From Rugalucina vietnamica (lineage: Eukaryota; Mollusca; Bivalvia; Lucinida; Lucinidae): a DNA stretch of 64,000 nt. Positions 50,650 to 63,729 of the stretch are shown here, piece by piece. The notes below the pieces were generated by a model. That model was not told where the DNA came from. It ran no database searches and saw only the letters and a program-made list of their open reading frames with translations. Made by a program: the position numbers and the translations under genes. The stretch's first letter is position 1; the number at the start of each line of letters is the position of its first letter. Where the stretch lies: contig OZ024873.1 in NCBI GenBank assembly GCA_964017185.1, forward strand, positions 49,524,760 through 49,588,759, in the 5' to 3' direction.

Positions 50650-52240
50650 GCATAGATTATCTGAGCAGCTGATCAGTGCTTGTGTTACAATACAAAAGTA
50701 AAAGGTATACAATCACTCTGTTTTCTAAACGCAAAGTATCAAGAGTGCTCAGTCAACTTCTGTGGCTGTGCAACATATTTTGTGTCTAACCTGACCGGAT
50801 ACAATAAAGACATCATTTAACGCTCGCGGCTTAAAACAAAATAATAGTATTGTTATCAGCATCTTTGCGATAATGCAGCAAGTTTGTTGCCTCCCCCCCC
50901 CCTTTTAGTCATGTAATGGGTGATTATTGTAAAATGTTTGTTTGTTTGTTTGTTTGTTTGTTTGTTTCAATTACTGACATAACCACATAATCTTTCTGAA
51001 CTACATGTGCATGTATCTTCTATACCTGCTTTGCCGATATAGTTTAAAGTTCGATCGTTCTGCCTCTATGATGATATTTCCCGATTTGGCACTTTAGGTC
51101 CCGATGGGCATTTCGAGTTCTTGGTTTCCTATAAAATACTAGATCAGCTGGCTAACCTGCACTCCGATACACTTCGTGACCTCGCTCCTCTCTCGTATGG
51201 AGAGGTCTAACGGAATACCGATGGAAATATTCCGTCTAATAAAACACTGGCAATAATCATAGTTTCAACGAAGATGTTTGGTATTTTTATTACACATTTC
51301 GGAATGTCTGTTCATCTACCCACCAGAGTCGTAGACAAACTGAACGCTAATTTATGCCGTACTTTGCTGACTAAGTTATGACCCTAGTAGCCGCAGTCAT
51401 TTTCATTTGGTTTGTTTGTTTTCAATGATTGATTAATATCCCTCTCAACTTTTTTGGTCTGAACCTAGTCTTCATGGATAGTAGCAGCCGCCTCAAATAT
51501 ACATGAACACCATACAGTTTATTACAACGGAATGCCTAAATAAATACCTATCATTAATCAGTTGGAGGGGGTTCAACTCGAGAATAACTATCATTTTCAG
51601 ACCCCGTCCTGGCACATGGTAACAAATGATTTATATTAAAATATTAAATAAAATCATGTGTAAATATGTAAAAGTTTTATTTTTTTAATAACATAACAAA
51701 GATCCGCTTGTGCAGCATTAAATTTGTTTGCTGCTAACTGTGTAGGTTGTGTATTTCGCTTGTGTGGCATTATGGCATTGTGGCATTATGGCAAAAAGGC
51801 AATCATCGAAACTTCGAAAAGCTACTGCAGCAGTGCAATTCCTTTAAAAGTAATCCCTTATGCAGGTTTTTGTTGGTTACAGACAATTCGCAGGCGATAA
51901 GCCAGTGGTTAGCTGATATTAAATCGGTGTGTTAATTACAATTTTAGCTGCACCATTGAAACACTGGTATTTAATTGATGTAAACAATCGGAGAGGCAGA
52001 ACTGCTTATCATGTATAATGTCACATAAATCCAACCACCGTCCATTTTGACTCTGCCTAAATGCCGATTCAAAGACACACTAGGCAGTTCGCCAGAAAAA
52101 AAGAATCTGTGATCATATTCAACAATGTGTCAGCTTGATTCCTCCAAAATAAATAACGACAATGACCATTTTAACGAATATTTTGCATAGAATATCAGGC
52201 TGAGTGTGCCCGGTTCCAAAAGTAAATGCATCATTTTTCT
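50650..52240. other. Intergenic stretch
   Basis: It holds the (GTTT)n run and a block at 51140-51245 shared with 26640-26725. No gene was recognised. Confidence 0.4.
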
Positions 52241-52246
52241 AATCAA

Positions 52247-52660
52247 CATCACGCAAACATTTCCGTGTAATGTAAACCCCTTACACCCAACTTTTATATA
52301 CTGACCCTGGGGGTATACAACCCTAGGTATACATATTTTCTTCTTTTTGGTCCAAAATATTCATAATTTGTTTGTTGGTTTTAAGGCTTAACGTCACATT
52401 CAACAATTTTTCAGTCATGTCGGGACGGAACTAATTATAAATTGTGGGTACTCGTTAGAACTGCCTCGCTGCGGCGGTTATAACGTGTTCCCACAATCAA
52501 TGTTTCGGGCAAACAACTTAAAAATTATTGTATCGTTTTTTTTTTTTTTTTTTTTTTTTTTTTGTTTTCAAAATTATTATAACGAATTTTTTCGAATGAA
52601 ACTTTTGAATTTTTACAGCTCAAGAAAAATATGTGTATTGCATGGGTGTGTTTTCGTATG
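52247..52660. mobile_element. Palindromic MITE P1, copy 11, interrupted
   Basis: Both ends and a degraded inner palindrome are visible. A fragment with ttaacgtcacattcaacaat (about 52368-52435) and a T run (52537-52563) interrupt it. Confidence 0.6.
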
Positions 52661-52789
52661 CAAATATTCGACGTTGCTCTAAGGTAAGCAGAAATTATGG
52701 AATGATCCAAAATGCTCAATTTCTTGTATCAAAAGCGATGAGCCATGTATAACCTTTACATCCTCTGTATTACCAGTTTGTTTCTTTGT

Positions 52790-53440
52790 TTGAATTGATG
52801 ATTTACGTCCCAGTCAACAGCCAATGTCATGTCGGGACGTCGCCTCCACTTTATTGGACTCTTACCCAAAATGAGGATGTCATGACATCCAACAAGTGCT
52901 TCAAATATAACCATCCGACAAAACCAAAAGGGCTTATATGAGCGGACGGCTCGATTTGGAACCACATTTCCTGGGCAGGCTCAGACACGAGCGATTCACC
53001 AGTAATCAGATAGCTAGTCAGCATCATACAAGCTTTGCCGGGAGGCACAAGCAGCCCATCTATTTCTTTAAGCCCCAATGGGCAGGCCCCGTCCTACCGT
53101 TACATCCCCTATTTCACAATAACTGGTCCCTACCCTACCGTTTTGGGCCCCGCCTATTGGGGCTTAAAGAAATAGATGGGCTGCTTGTGCCTCCAGGCAA
53201 AGCTTGAACGATGCTGACTGTCTACCTGATTCATGGTTAACCGCTCAGGTCTGAGGCTGCCCAGGAAAAATGGTTCCAAGTCACACATACGAGCCCTTTC
53301 GGCCTTGTTGGATGGTTACATTTGAAGCACTTGCTGAATGTCATGACATCCTCATTTTGGGTAAGAGTCTCATAAAGTGGAGGCAATGTCCCGACATGAC
53401 CTTAGTTGTTGACTGTGACGTAAAGCATCAACGAAAACAA
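52790..53440. mobile_element. Two R5 copies in inverted orientation
   Basis: 52790-53100 reads forward (gtcatgtcgggacgtcgcct, atctatttctttaagcccca). 53140-53440 reads as its complement (ttggggcttaaagaaataga, aatgtcccgacatgacctta). The pair flanks about 40 bp and abuts the 41-bp satellite. Confidence 0.75.
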
Positions 53441-53454
53441 ATTATCATCGTTAA

Positions 53455-55765
53455 GTTCACTATATCCAAAGTATTGGTCCCTGTCCTATCGGTACAACCC
53501 TCATATCACAAGTACTGGTCCCTATTATACCGTTATCTCCCTTATACCCTTTTTCTACCATTAACTCCCTATCCTATATTACAAGTACTGGTCCCTGTAT
53601 CAAAATCGCTTGTCCCTGTACTACCGCTAGCTCCACTATATCATAAGTACTGGCACCTGTTCTAGCGTTAACTTCCCTTACATCACAATCACTGGTCCCG
53701 TTTCTACCGGTGCATCCCCTATATCACCGCATATCCCCTAAATTAATACTACTGGTCCCTGTCATACCGGTACATCCCCTACGCCACAAGCACTGGTCCC
53801 TGTCATACCGGTACATCCCATATATTACAAGTACTGGTCCCTGTCCCACACACACCGATATATTTCACAATTATAAGTCCCTGTACTACCGCTACGACAC
53901 CTATATTGCAAGTACTGGTCCATATCCAACCATTACCTCCCCCATATCACAAGTACTGGTCCCTAAACTACCGTTATCTGCACTAATTCACAAGTACTGG
54001 CCCCTATCATACCGGTACACCCCCTATATCACAAGTACTGGTCCTTGTCCTATCGGCACATCCCCTTTATCACAAGTACTGCTCCCTATCCTACCGGTAA
54101 ATTTCAGATATCACAAGTACTGGGACCTGTCATATCGATACATCCCCTAAATCACAAGTACCGGACCCTGTCATACCGGTTCCTGGCCTATATCACAAGT
54201 ACTGGTCCCTATCCTACAGTTAACACCCGTATATCACAAGTACTGGTCCCTATCCTACAGTTAACACCCGTATATCACAAGTACTTGACCATGCCGTACC
54301 AGTATATCCCGTATTTCACAAATACAGGTCCGTGTTCTACTTGCACATCCCCTAAATCAAATCTATTGGTCCCTGTTCTATCGTTACATTCTCAATATCA
54401 CAAGTACTGGTCCCTATTCCACCAGCACATTCCCTAAATCAAATCTATTGGTCCCTGTCTTACCGGTACATCCCATATGTCACATGTGCTGGTCCCTTTC
54501 CTACCGTTACATTCCACTATATCACAAGTACTGGTCCACGCCTTACCGGTACATCCCCTTTATCACAAGTACTGGTCCCTGTTCTAACGGCACATCCCCT
54601 TAATCCAACTACTGATCCCTGTCCTACCGATACACCCCCTATGTCACAAGTACTGGTCCCTATACTACCGTTTTCTGCCCTATTTCACAAGTACTGGCTC
54701 CTATCATACCGGTACATCCCCTATATCACAATACTGGCCCCTGTTCTAACTCCACATCCCCTAAACACAAAACTACTGGCCCCTGTCCTACCGATACATT
54801 CTACATGTCACATGTACTTGCCTCTATCTTATCGTTACATCCCCTTTATCACAAGTATTGGTCCATGTCCTACCAGTATATCCCCTAAACCAAAGAACTG
54901 GACACTGTCATGCCGGTACATCCCGTATATGTCAAGTACTGATCCCTGTCCAATCGTAACCGCCACTATATCACAAGTACTGGTCCCTGTCCTACTGGTA
55001 TATCAACTATATTACAAATACTGGATCCTACCCTACCGGTATATCTCCTAAATCAACAGCACTGGTCCCCGCCTGCCGTTTTATCCCCTATATCACAATT
55101 ACTGACCCCTGTCCTACCGTTCTATCTAAATTGAATGTACACTCTGTGCTACTGTTATATCCCCTATGTCACAAGTACTGGTCCCTATCCTACCGGTACA
55201 TCCTCTATATCACAGTACTGGACACCGTCATATAGGTACAAACCCTATATCACAAACACTGGTCCCCGCCATAGCGGTACATCTCCTATATCACAAGAGC
55301 TGGTCCCTGTCCTATCGGTACTTCCTACTGGACCCAGCCCTCCTGATATATCCCCTATATCACACGTACTGGTCCATGTCCTTCAGGTATATCCCCAATA
55401 TAACAAGCACTGGACCCTGTTCTACCGTTACATCCCCAATACCACAGTACTGGACCCTGTCCTACCGGTACATCCCCTATATATCAAACACTGGTCTTTG
55501 TCCTACCACTACATCCCATTTATCACAGTAATTGCCCTGTTCTACCGGTACACCCCCTATATTACAGTACTTGCCCTGTTCTACCGGTGCATCACCGTTA
55601 TATCAAGTACTTGCCATGTCCTACCGGTACATCCCCTATATCAAAAGTACTGGACCTGCGCTACCGGCATACCCTCTATGTCACAAGTACTGGACCCTGC
55701 ATACCGGTACATCCCCTATATCACAAGAACTGGTCCCTGTCCTGCTGGTAAATCCCCTGCCCCTT
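53455..55765 (+). repeat. 41-bp satellite array
   Basis: The consensus acatcccctatatcacaagt + actggtccctgtcctaccggt (41 bp) repeats about 55 times. The word acaagtactgg is at 53949, 53990 and 54031, exactly 41 bp apart. Because 41 is not a multiple of 3 and all three frames of the unit are open, long frames (up to 236 codons) appear with a 41-residue super-period. They are not evidence of a gene. Confidence 0.92.
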
Positions 55766-56149
55766 GTACGCTCGTACGTGTGATGAAATATTTTATAATC
55801 AACTGGACAACATTTTTGGTTTTAAGCGTCATACGCCTGCATTAGAAAATGTTATTTTCAGCTTTTATTTCATGTCGTAGATATAAAATGTAATCCGTAA
55901 GTTCTAAACATGAAGGTAGACACACAATTTCAGAGGAGACGGGGAAGAGGAACTGGCGTTGGAGTATGTTATAAACTCTCAGTGTGCCTGTTGGTTTTTC
56001 TAAGCTAAAACGGAGGGGGGGGGGGGGTTACAATGTGTGCCCATGACTGTCTTTGCTTTCCTTAACATTGCTTGATCACTAATTGAGCGTTTGTTGGCAT
56101 TTATGTATGATTGAACAGTATGCATGCTTTGTGACTGACCTCTTCTAAA

Positions 56150-56390
56150 GCATGAAAAGGAAAAGTAAGCAATAATTCGGAATGGTCAAATCGAATCCAG
56201 CCCCACCCTGAAACCCAAGGTGGGAAAACGACTTATACAAAGAGAACATATTAGAATGTGCGCGAGCAGCTATTTCCCCAAAGGAGCCTACTAATTTAAT
56301 GAACTTAACTAAATGTATGAATACGCACATAAGATACACAGAACGCGCACATAGTCTACACCTAAACATAAGCCAAATACGTGTAGAGCC
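56150..56390 (+). mobile_element. Interspersed repeat R7 copy, diverged
   Basis: It contains cctgaaacccaaggtgggaa, gcagctatttccccaaagga and a region similar to the acacataaggcacaaacagc part of R7. Confidence 0.5.
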
Positions 56391-56929
56391 ACAAAAAAGG
56401 CTAAAGTTTCATCGTTACTGGGACCCGTTTACTATTGCCTAACCTTATCTGCAATTCACATCATTTTACTAGTTCGTTATCATCACCGGACAAACAAATA
56501 AATCGAGATAAAACGTAATGATGATTGAAAAAAGATGAGTTGCAGATAAAATTTGTTGCCTGTCAACTGAAGATCCATGGAAAAAAACAAGACTACTGAA
56601 AATCTTGAACAAAGAAACTGAACCACCAGACGAACCAATGTCAGTACGGTGTATTAATAAAAATAACTCAGCCACGGCATGAGAATGTCCGCATTGTGCA
56701 TATAAAAATAAAAATACTGCGCGTAGCTTAGCGACGTTAACTTTATTACAGAGACAGTGCCTTAAGGTAATCGTAAAGTAGGAGCCTCTTACCCTGTTCT
56801 TTAGCTGTACACATGTTTGTGTTGGATAGGGTCGAAAACGTTTGAGATAGGTTTTCTCAAGACACGGCGTATTGATGTCCTAACAAGTTGCAATTATAAG
56901 TCCGACTCGTATTTTCTTTTCCAAGTCAG

Positions 56930-57062
56930 TCGTTTTCCCACTTAGTCGCATTCCCCACTTAGTCGCATGTCCCATTTAAGCGCCTGACGGACGGTTTCCT
57001 AGATAGTCGCAACTTTTTTCCTACTTAAGCGCATTTCCCACTTAGTCGCCTAACATACGTAC
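56930..57062 (-). repeat. Inverted copy of the cttaagtaggaaa repeat
   Basis: It contains cccacttagtcgc three times and cctacttaagcgcatttccc, bounded by cctaacatacgta. Confidence 0.6.
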
Positions 57063-57069
57063 ATGTATA

Positions 57070-58290
57070 ACACAGAATAGCTCACGATCGACTGACCTAA
57101 CATATGATTACTGGTTTAATCCTTAGAAGGCCTGAGACTGTACAGCAACATCGAACACAGCTTTTTTTCAGTCCACCGGCAAGCTTCCTACAACCATAGA
57201 GCTAAGCTTAAGGTGATTGAATTGAAGCTACTGTTCGCAGAATCAATGCTAAATACCTCGAGAGCTAATATGCAAACTGGTGTTCAGTAATTCAATGGGC
57301 TCTTTAACATAGACATTGACAGCAAAGACCTGAAAATCGGTCAATGCAGTAAATAGTCAGTGTCGATCGGGAATCTCGTGCGAATTTTTGACGATTTATG
57401 ATGACCTATATAAAACTTATCTATGGGGTAATACTATATGTATCACATTAAACCTGTTCGTCGCACTTACAGCCGCGTCAGATTCGATTTATGACGTCAT
57501 CAAAATGGCGGCTATCTGGCTAAAAAATGAATTATTTGTATTCCCATCAAAATCAATGGAAAATATCGCACAATGACTTACATGTATTTTTGCAAAGAAA
57601 TTGTATGAAATGCATCAGATTATACACACGATGGACGAATTAAGTCGATATGTTAAAGAATATAGCTATATACACTCGTACGTACGTTCCTGAATACGTT
57701 GAACTTACGTTTTTCTTCAAAAACCGCAAAAACCTAAGTACTTTGCGTCCTTATTCGTCGTTTGCATATAGCAACATAATAATCTTATGTATAATTGCTC
57801 TTTTTATAGTTATAGTTGTAAAGTGGTGCTTAATTTTATCACGCTCCCACGGGGGTTGACCCTGGGATCAAGGTCATGAACGACGGATTTTCAAATCTTA
57901 GTTAAATAGTTTGTGTTTAGATAAACGTACTTTAGAGTATAATCGCCAAAATACTAAAAAGCATTGAATTTATATTAAGCACTGCTTCTATAAAATACAT
58001 TGTCTGTCAAATCACCATCCCGGAAGTGGCACGTGGCACTGATAGTGTCAACGTAATGTAAACGTACCCCTCAAAAATCATCATAATTGTACTCCGCAAC
58101 GATGTTTCGACATGTGTCTGGATCAGCTCCACATGCACAGAGGTCTGTGCAAAACAAATTATTTGATTTGCACTTGCAGCGCGATGTTTAATAAACAGAT
58201 TTGCTACAGCCGCATTTTACTAACTGAAGCAGCGTCTCAGTTGCTGGCGGCAGCGTGGTCATAACATGTTTCACCTTCCCGTCTCCACCC
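57070..58290. other. Intergenic stretch downstream of the pseudogene
   Basis: Short frames only. The 57388-57576 plus frame (62 codons) shows no recognisable domain. Confidence 0.4.
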
Positions 58291-61200
58291 ATGCTCTTCA
58301 GGCGACGGTAGAACAGGGTTAGGTGACGTTGCTGCCTTCCAGATGACGCACTGATTCTGTGCTCTTCCTACACTTTCTATACTTTCTATTTTCTGCACTT
58401 TCTATAAATGCGGCTCTGGTTGGAGGGAGCTTACTGGATTCGGCCTGCTTTCTGCGAAACATCCACCACCTCAGCTCTGTCAGGCTTACAATGGGTGTAC
58501 CTGGCTGATACAACAAGCATACATATTGCTCGAGGGCATTCATAGTTCCGTCCAGGAGTGGTTCATGACCAAGATTGCCGAAAGCTTCAAGTATAGAGGA
58601 ACCTGCGTTACTTAAAGCCTGCCAGCACGATATTTTCCCCTTGCCAGCCATTGACCCAGTGATGTCGGCGCCGGAAAATGCATGGAATCCAATTATAGAA
58701 TTGCGTTTCTGGTCAACAAGGGCATTGCAAACAGCCGAGATTTTAATCTTCCTTCTCCTCTGGCCAGTGCCAGTGACAAATACGGTATCGTCTGGTAATC
58801 AGCATGCCCAATACATAGAATGAACACGTCTGTGTCGGCCGAATGAATGTCATTTTCGTTGCACCTTGTCTGGATGCTTCGACTGCATGAAGTATGAGCT
58901 TAGTGTCAGCCTCTTCTTGGCTGCTTGCTAGATGGGCAAAGCTGTCTGTTGTCGCTACAATCTTGTTCCTGTAGGCAACAACATAGGACTTGTCAGTGTC
59001 CTTTACATATTCTATGAGGTTGTCTGAAAGGTAAACTGACAACTCATCTTTTGTTGCTGTACTGGACAGCAACAATTTCATAGACAATCTCAATGCGGCT
59101 TGAGTCCGTCACGTGGTACGCAATGACCTGTTTACTACCAAGTCGTCTTGTCCGAGTTCCAGTTTTGAGCGACCTTTCCACATCGTACATGTATCTGTCA
59201 AATACCAAATGTACCTGTTCATATCGGTTAAACAGGCATGTGACTTTTCGGCAGAAATGATCTGAAAGATCTTTGCATGTCTTTATCGATTTGGGCTTGT
59301 CGAGAGTTTGGACTATAACCATCGCGTCAACAATTGCAATTCTGTCCGTTTCGCTAGACGGGTCAGCTGTGTCCATTGCCAAAGCAGGCTGTTCTGATTG
59401 TTTCTCGAGAATAGTCATAAGTTGACTCTTGTCAGAGCAATGGTTCATGAGTCCATCTGCAGAAAATAGGGCTCTCGGTACCACAGATAACTCATAATTA
59501 TTTTCCTATAGTTGCTTCCAAGCTCACCTCAGTCCGAGAATTAGCGACAATGAGCATTCTTGCAAACAACCCTCTGTCCTCTCTTAACTCCACAGTTTGG
59601 TCGCCGACTTTGACCTTGGTTGATTTTATCGAGTTCTTCCATGTATTAAGAGACACCTTTGTCATTGGATCCCACACATTTCTTTGTTGTGTCTTCAATC
59701 GGGATTCGAGAAATTCATTCAGTTTTTGGATCCTATTTTCTCCATGTTTGCCAGATCATTTTGCACATTCTCGGGAACTACAGCCTTTGTCACGATATTA
59801 ACAATATCATCACCATCGTATTTGAACGGGTTTGCGAATTCTTGTTACGTCGTATACAGAGACAATGCTGATAGATAAAGCTTATTACGAGCTGTGTTCG
59901 ACAGTTCGTAATGCTTTGATGAGGGTTGTTGGTCAAGGTTGGCCATGCGTTTTGATTCTGCTTTAAGTCTAACCAACTCCGGAGCTACCAAAAAGAACCG
60001 TGTCCTTGCGCTCTGATTTTGAGTTATACCCCCAGCCACTTTCATCCAACGGTTAACCTGTACCAAAGCATGGTCCGCACCAAGCGCACAAGACGCCACT
60101 TGCGATTTATTCACTTCCCAATTACCAGATGAAAACTCTTGCCATAACTCGGGATCACTCTCCCGTAAGGCAAACATTTCTGAAATATAAGTTGGAGTCA
60201 TTCTGGCATAGTTGTGTTTGTCAAAAGCAAAGAAATACTTCACGAACTTTGCTAGCGCATTCAAATGCCCTTCCCAGTCACCGTTACGAGCTGCCCTGAT
60301 GAACTGTAACATCAGCATAACCATTCTCATGTACACCAACATGACTTGGTGCATTAGGTTTCCTTCTTTGTTAAAACCTGCCAGTTTTATCTCAGAATCT
60401 GAGTCCTTTACATACTGTTTAACGTCTTCATGTCCCTTTGACATTTCCACAAATGAAGACAGATCTTTGCAATTCTCATTGAATTTGATAAACTCAGATC
60501 TGCACTCACCAGCAACTTCTGGGTTTCGCTTGGAAAATGCGTCCAAGTTCATGGCAAACAGCGACAGAAGTGTTACAGTATGTGCTTTGACCCCCCCCCC
60601 CTTTTAACATGATTACCATCGAGTATCTGTTTGATGGTTGATTGATGGTTGATTGACTGTACTGATCGGCATGAAGCCAAGCTACGTCAATGCCCGAATT
60701 GTCAATAAAACAACCAATGGTTCTCAGCATGGCAATCACTATATGCAGCTCGCCCGGTCTCAGCACGATGTTCTTGATCTCATTCCTCTTCTCCATGAGA
60801 AGTTTCTGGGCTGGTTTGTATAGACCCATGTCTAGTGATACCACAGTTTTGTGCGTCTCTCCTACAAGAATTGTGTTTATCTTCTGAGCTTGCTTCAATA
60901 CCGTCATAATGGTGGAATATCCATGTGCTGGAGCAGCAATTAATGGCGGTGTTGCAATTCGGGCTACAGGCAACGGCTCATTCAAAACCGAATTCATGGC
61001 TGACCATGTTGGTGGGCCTTTAAGTTGCTGTTTCTCGTCAGTGTCTGAGTCTATCTGAGGTTCCATGTTGCTTTTGAGACCAAAGGCGGCCGCTGTGAGC
61101 CAGCACAAGTCTTGTGTATTTACAGACTCAGTTTCTAATTGACTGGGAAAAGTATTTAATTCTCCAAGTTTAGGTTTGATGTCATTTGGCAAGTTGCATT

Positions 61201-61383
61201 CTTCGATCTCAGTGAATTTTAGGAAGGTCGTATAGTTTACGATCTTCAATCGTGTCGTCAAATGCAAAGTGTGCTATTTCATCGCTTTCACTTATGCTCT
61301 GGTAAATATTCATGACGGTGCCATGCAATGTATTTTTACCATCTGGTGTATCTTCTTGAAAGTCACAGTTGTCAACAGCAAAA

Positions 61384-61520
61384 GGTACAAGTAGGCAAAG
61401 ATCAGGAAAAGGCGCAATCAGAAAAAGATTCCCACTCCAAAAACCGAGGCGGGAAAAAACCAAACCAACAATCAGGTACATATACCATGAAACATATCGT
61501 AAGCCGAATGAGCAGCAAAG
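61384..61520 (-). mobile_element. Repeat fragment inserted in the pseudogene
   Basis: A segment with the words aggaaaaggcgcaatcaga and ccaaaaaccgaggcgggaaa splits the frame between VFVPRNFIPGRH and FAVDNCDFQEDT. The same sequence family occurs at 32723-32940, 38206-38450 (inverted), 49070-49345 and 56150-56390, with a fragment at 26985-27063. Confidence 0.7.
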
Positions 61521-62114
61521 AATACATGGCGGCCAGGGATGAAATTACGAGGAACAAAGACTCCTTGATTGTCATACATGCTAACGACGGCTTGATTAGC
61601 AAGATGTGTTTCAACTGCAATGATACGCCTGTAATCAACTGAAAGGCACAGTCCGTGTAGAAAAATCTATCAGTTCTTTGCTGCGGAACGTAGAATGCAC
61701 TGTCAGACTAACAGATAGCTGTAAAGGCCATTCATAGTTAAGGTCTTCTTTTTACTGCTAAATTGTTTTTTGTCAAACAGGCATACATAGCATGTTGTGC
61801 CAGAGTCAAAGCTATACTGTGAACCTGGTCATCAACAGTATCAACATTTTTCGTGAGTTTCGAAGGACCTTGGATTAACCTCCGAAAAAAAAATCACAAG
61901 CGCGTTTGGTAAATGTTCACCACCTATTTCGTTATTATCTACAAAGCCAGAAAATTTCCAAGGCTCGACATTTAACATATGTTTTCTCAATGTTTTGGCA
62001 ACAGTGAATATATTTTGCATGTCAGTTTCTGTGTGGGTTTCCTCTAACGCCTGAATAGCTTTGTCGCTTGTCTTTTTCAGTGTTATCGTTTCAGATTCGT
62101 TCAATCTTGCAGGC

Positions 62115-62243
62115 TTACTGAATTGTATGCCATCAACATTTTCTGTCAGGATTTGTTTCATTTGTTTTTTTTTCGAAATTAAACTGAATTGTATGCCATC
62201 AACATTTTCTGTCAGGATTTGTTTCATTTGTTTTTTCGAAATT
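62115..62243 (-). repeat. Tandem duplication inside the pseudogene
   Basis: A segment coding KKQMKQILTENVDGIQFS appears twice in succession about 68 nt apart, with nearly identical bases. Confidence 0.85.
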
Positions 62244-63049
62244 TCTGACTGTTCGACCCCATTGCTTTCTCGAATTTCTTTGAATTTGATTACCGAATCA
62301 TTCATAGTTAAAATTTTGCCTTTGTTAAGACCTTTTTCAACTTCCCCTAGAAATTCTATTTCGGCTGCCATTGCCGACTCGATGGATGAAGCTTTAGATC
62401 TGTCCAAAGTGTCGGTTCGCAAAACGTTGGTTACATGTTTTACGTAACATGTATTATGGTACCGAACATCAATTGCATGTGCATCGTCGGGATTTATACG
62501 AGTGCTTAGACGGACTAGAAAAATATAATTCTGCGACTTTTCCACTGCCTGGCGTAGTTTTTGTCCAGCATTGTCTGTTCTCAGTTTTATCAAACTGTTT
62601 TGTACCCTGTTTCTGGCAAAAGAAATATACACTGTTATCGAAAGGTTCTACAGACCGACGAGTGAGTATTGGGCTTGCCCCACTTTGTCTGGATTCTTCC
62701 GATTGATAACTCGACCCAGCTCGGCTTAGGATAGCTTTCTCTTTACGAGCTTTAGCTCTAGCAAGAGTGGCGTTTTAAAGCATTCTTTATGCTATGTCCC
62801 TCCCTTTTCTTTGATTGAAGAAGCTGATATATCAGAAAGCTGTCTACTTCTCTCTAGGTACTCCCCATCGCCGTATTTCCCACGAGTATGTATACAAGAG
62901 AGCACTTGTTCATATGAGCTAGGATTCTCCCACAAATGTTTTGCCTTGTCCTCCTTTTGACAAAAGAGGCAAAACCCCCACAAAATCTCCATACGCGACC
63001 TCTTTGGTTCGCTTGGTCCGCTTTCAGCTGCATCAGACATGGTGCAGTA

Positions 63050-63694
63050 AATACAACAATCTATTCAGACAGAATATACAAATAGACATACAGAAACGAA
63101 TAGCGAAAACAAAAATCGAAGAAAAAAAAAGACAATGGGACTGAATGAAGAAGTTAGAAATACATGTACATAAAGGCAGAAATGAGTTTGTAAGACAGAT
63201 AGACGGATAATGCAGATACAGAAATCAAAATATAATGCACTATTTTACAATGAATCAAACAGATTTGTTTATATTGGGAAAGAAACCATTTGAGTTATAC
63301 AAAAGTGACTACACTTTCAGTGAAATCAGCAACCTCGGATTTCAAAACTCTGAGTATCGAGAAGCGTGACTCTACCTGTTGCATAGCAACCTACACGACA
63401 GATACAAAAAAATCATTTGGCTACTTCACGATCCATCGCGACATGTTTTATAAATACAAGGTACGCAATGACGTACTTGTCGTATGTTTTGTTAAAACTA
63501 CAGTGTACGCAATGAACGTCTTTTCTTACACGATAAAACCAGGCCCATTATAGATGTACGTGGAAGTTCCATGAAGCCCATATTACTGTGCCATGCCCAC
63601 ATAGGTTGAAAACTGTTTTTTAACGTTTCGGAAATCACATAGAAAAGCAAATTGCATTTCTGCAGGTACGCGTCAATGTCTATGATTTTTTTTG

Positions 63695-63729
<35 letters not shown>

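Larger units (their letters stand above)
58300..63040 (-). pseudogene. Degenerate copy of a multi-copy uncharacterised invertebrate gene
   Basis: Open segments follow each other on the minus strand with overlapping frame changes: 63040-62792, 62632-61841, 61637-61520, 61400-61209, 61267-60506, 60552-59845, 59698-59498, 59484-59044, 59093-58743 and 58651-58319. The order matches a large family I recall as unnamed predicted proteins in cnidarian, mollusc and other invertebrate genomes. It has an N-terminal Cys motif (CLFCQ), a YHNTCY motif, LDGK/PDGKNTLHG, then a C-terminal half with IVDAMVIVQTLDKPKS, HLVFDRY, SQEEADTKLILHAVEA and ELRWWMFRRKQAE. The C-terminal motifs suggest a nuclease-like (PIN/FEN) domain, which is unproven. 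Frameshifts and in-frame stops occur at least six times, including a 10-bp C run at 60590-60600, so it is not functional as read. Confidence 0.75.

Noticed and set aside
53270..55845. Several 120-236 codon plus frames
   Set aside because: They are translations of the 41-bp satellite, open only because the unit lacks stops.
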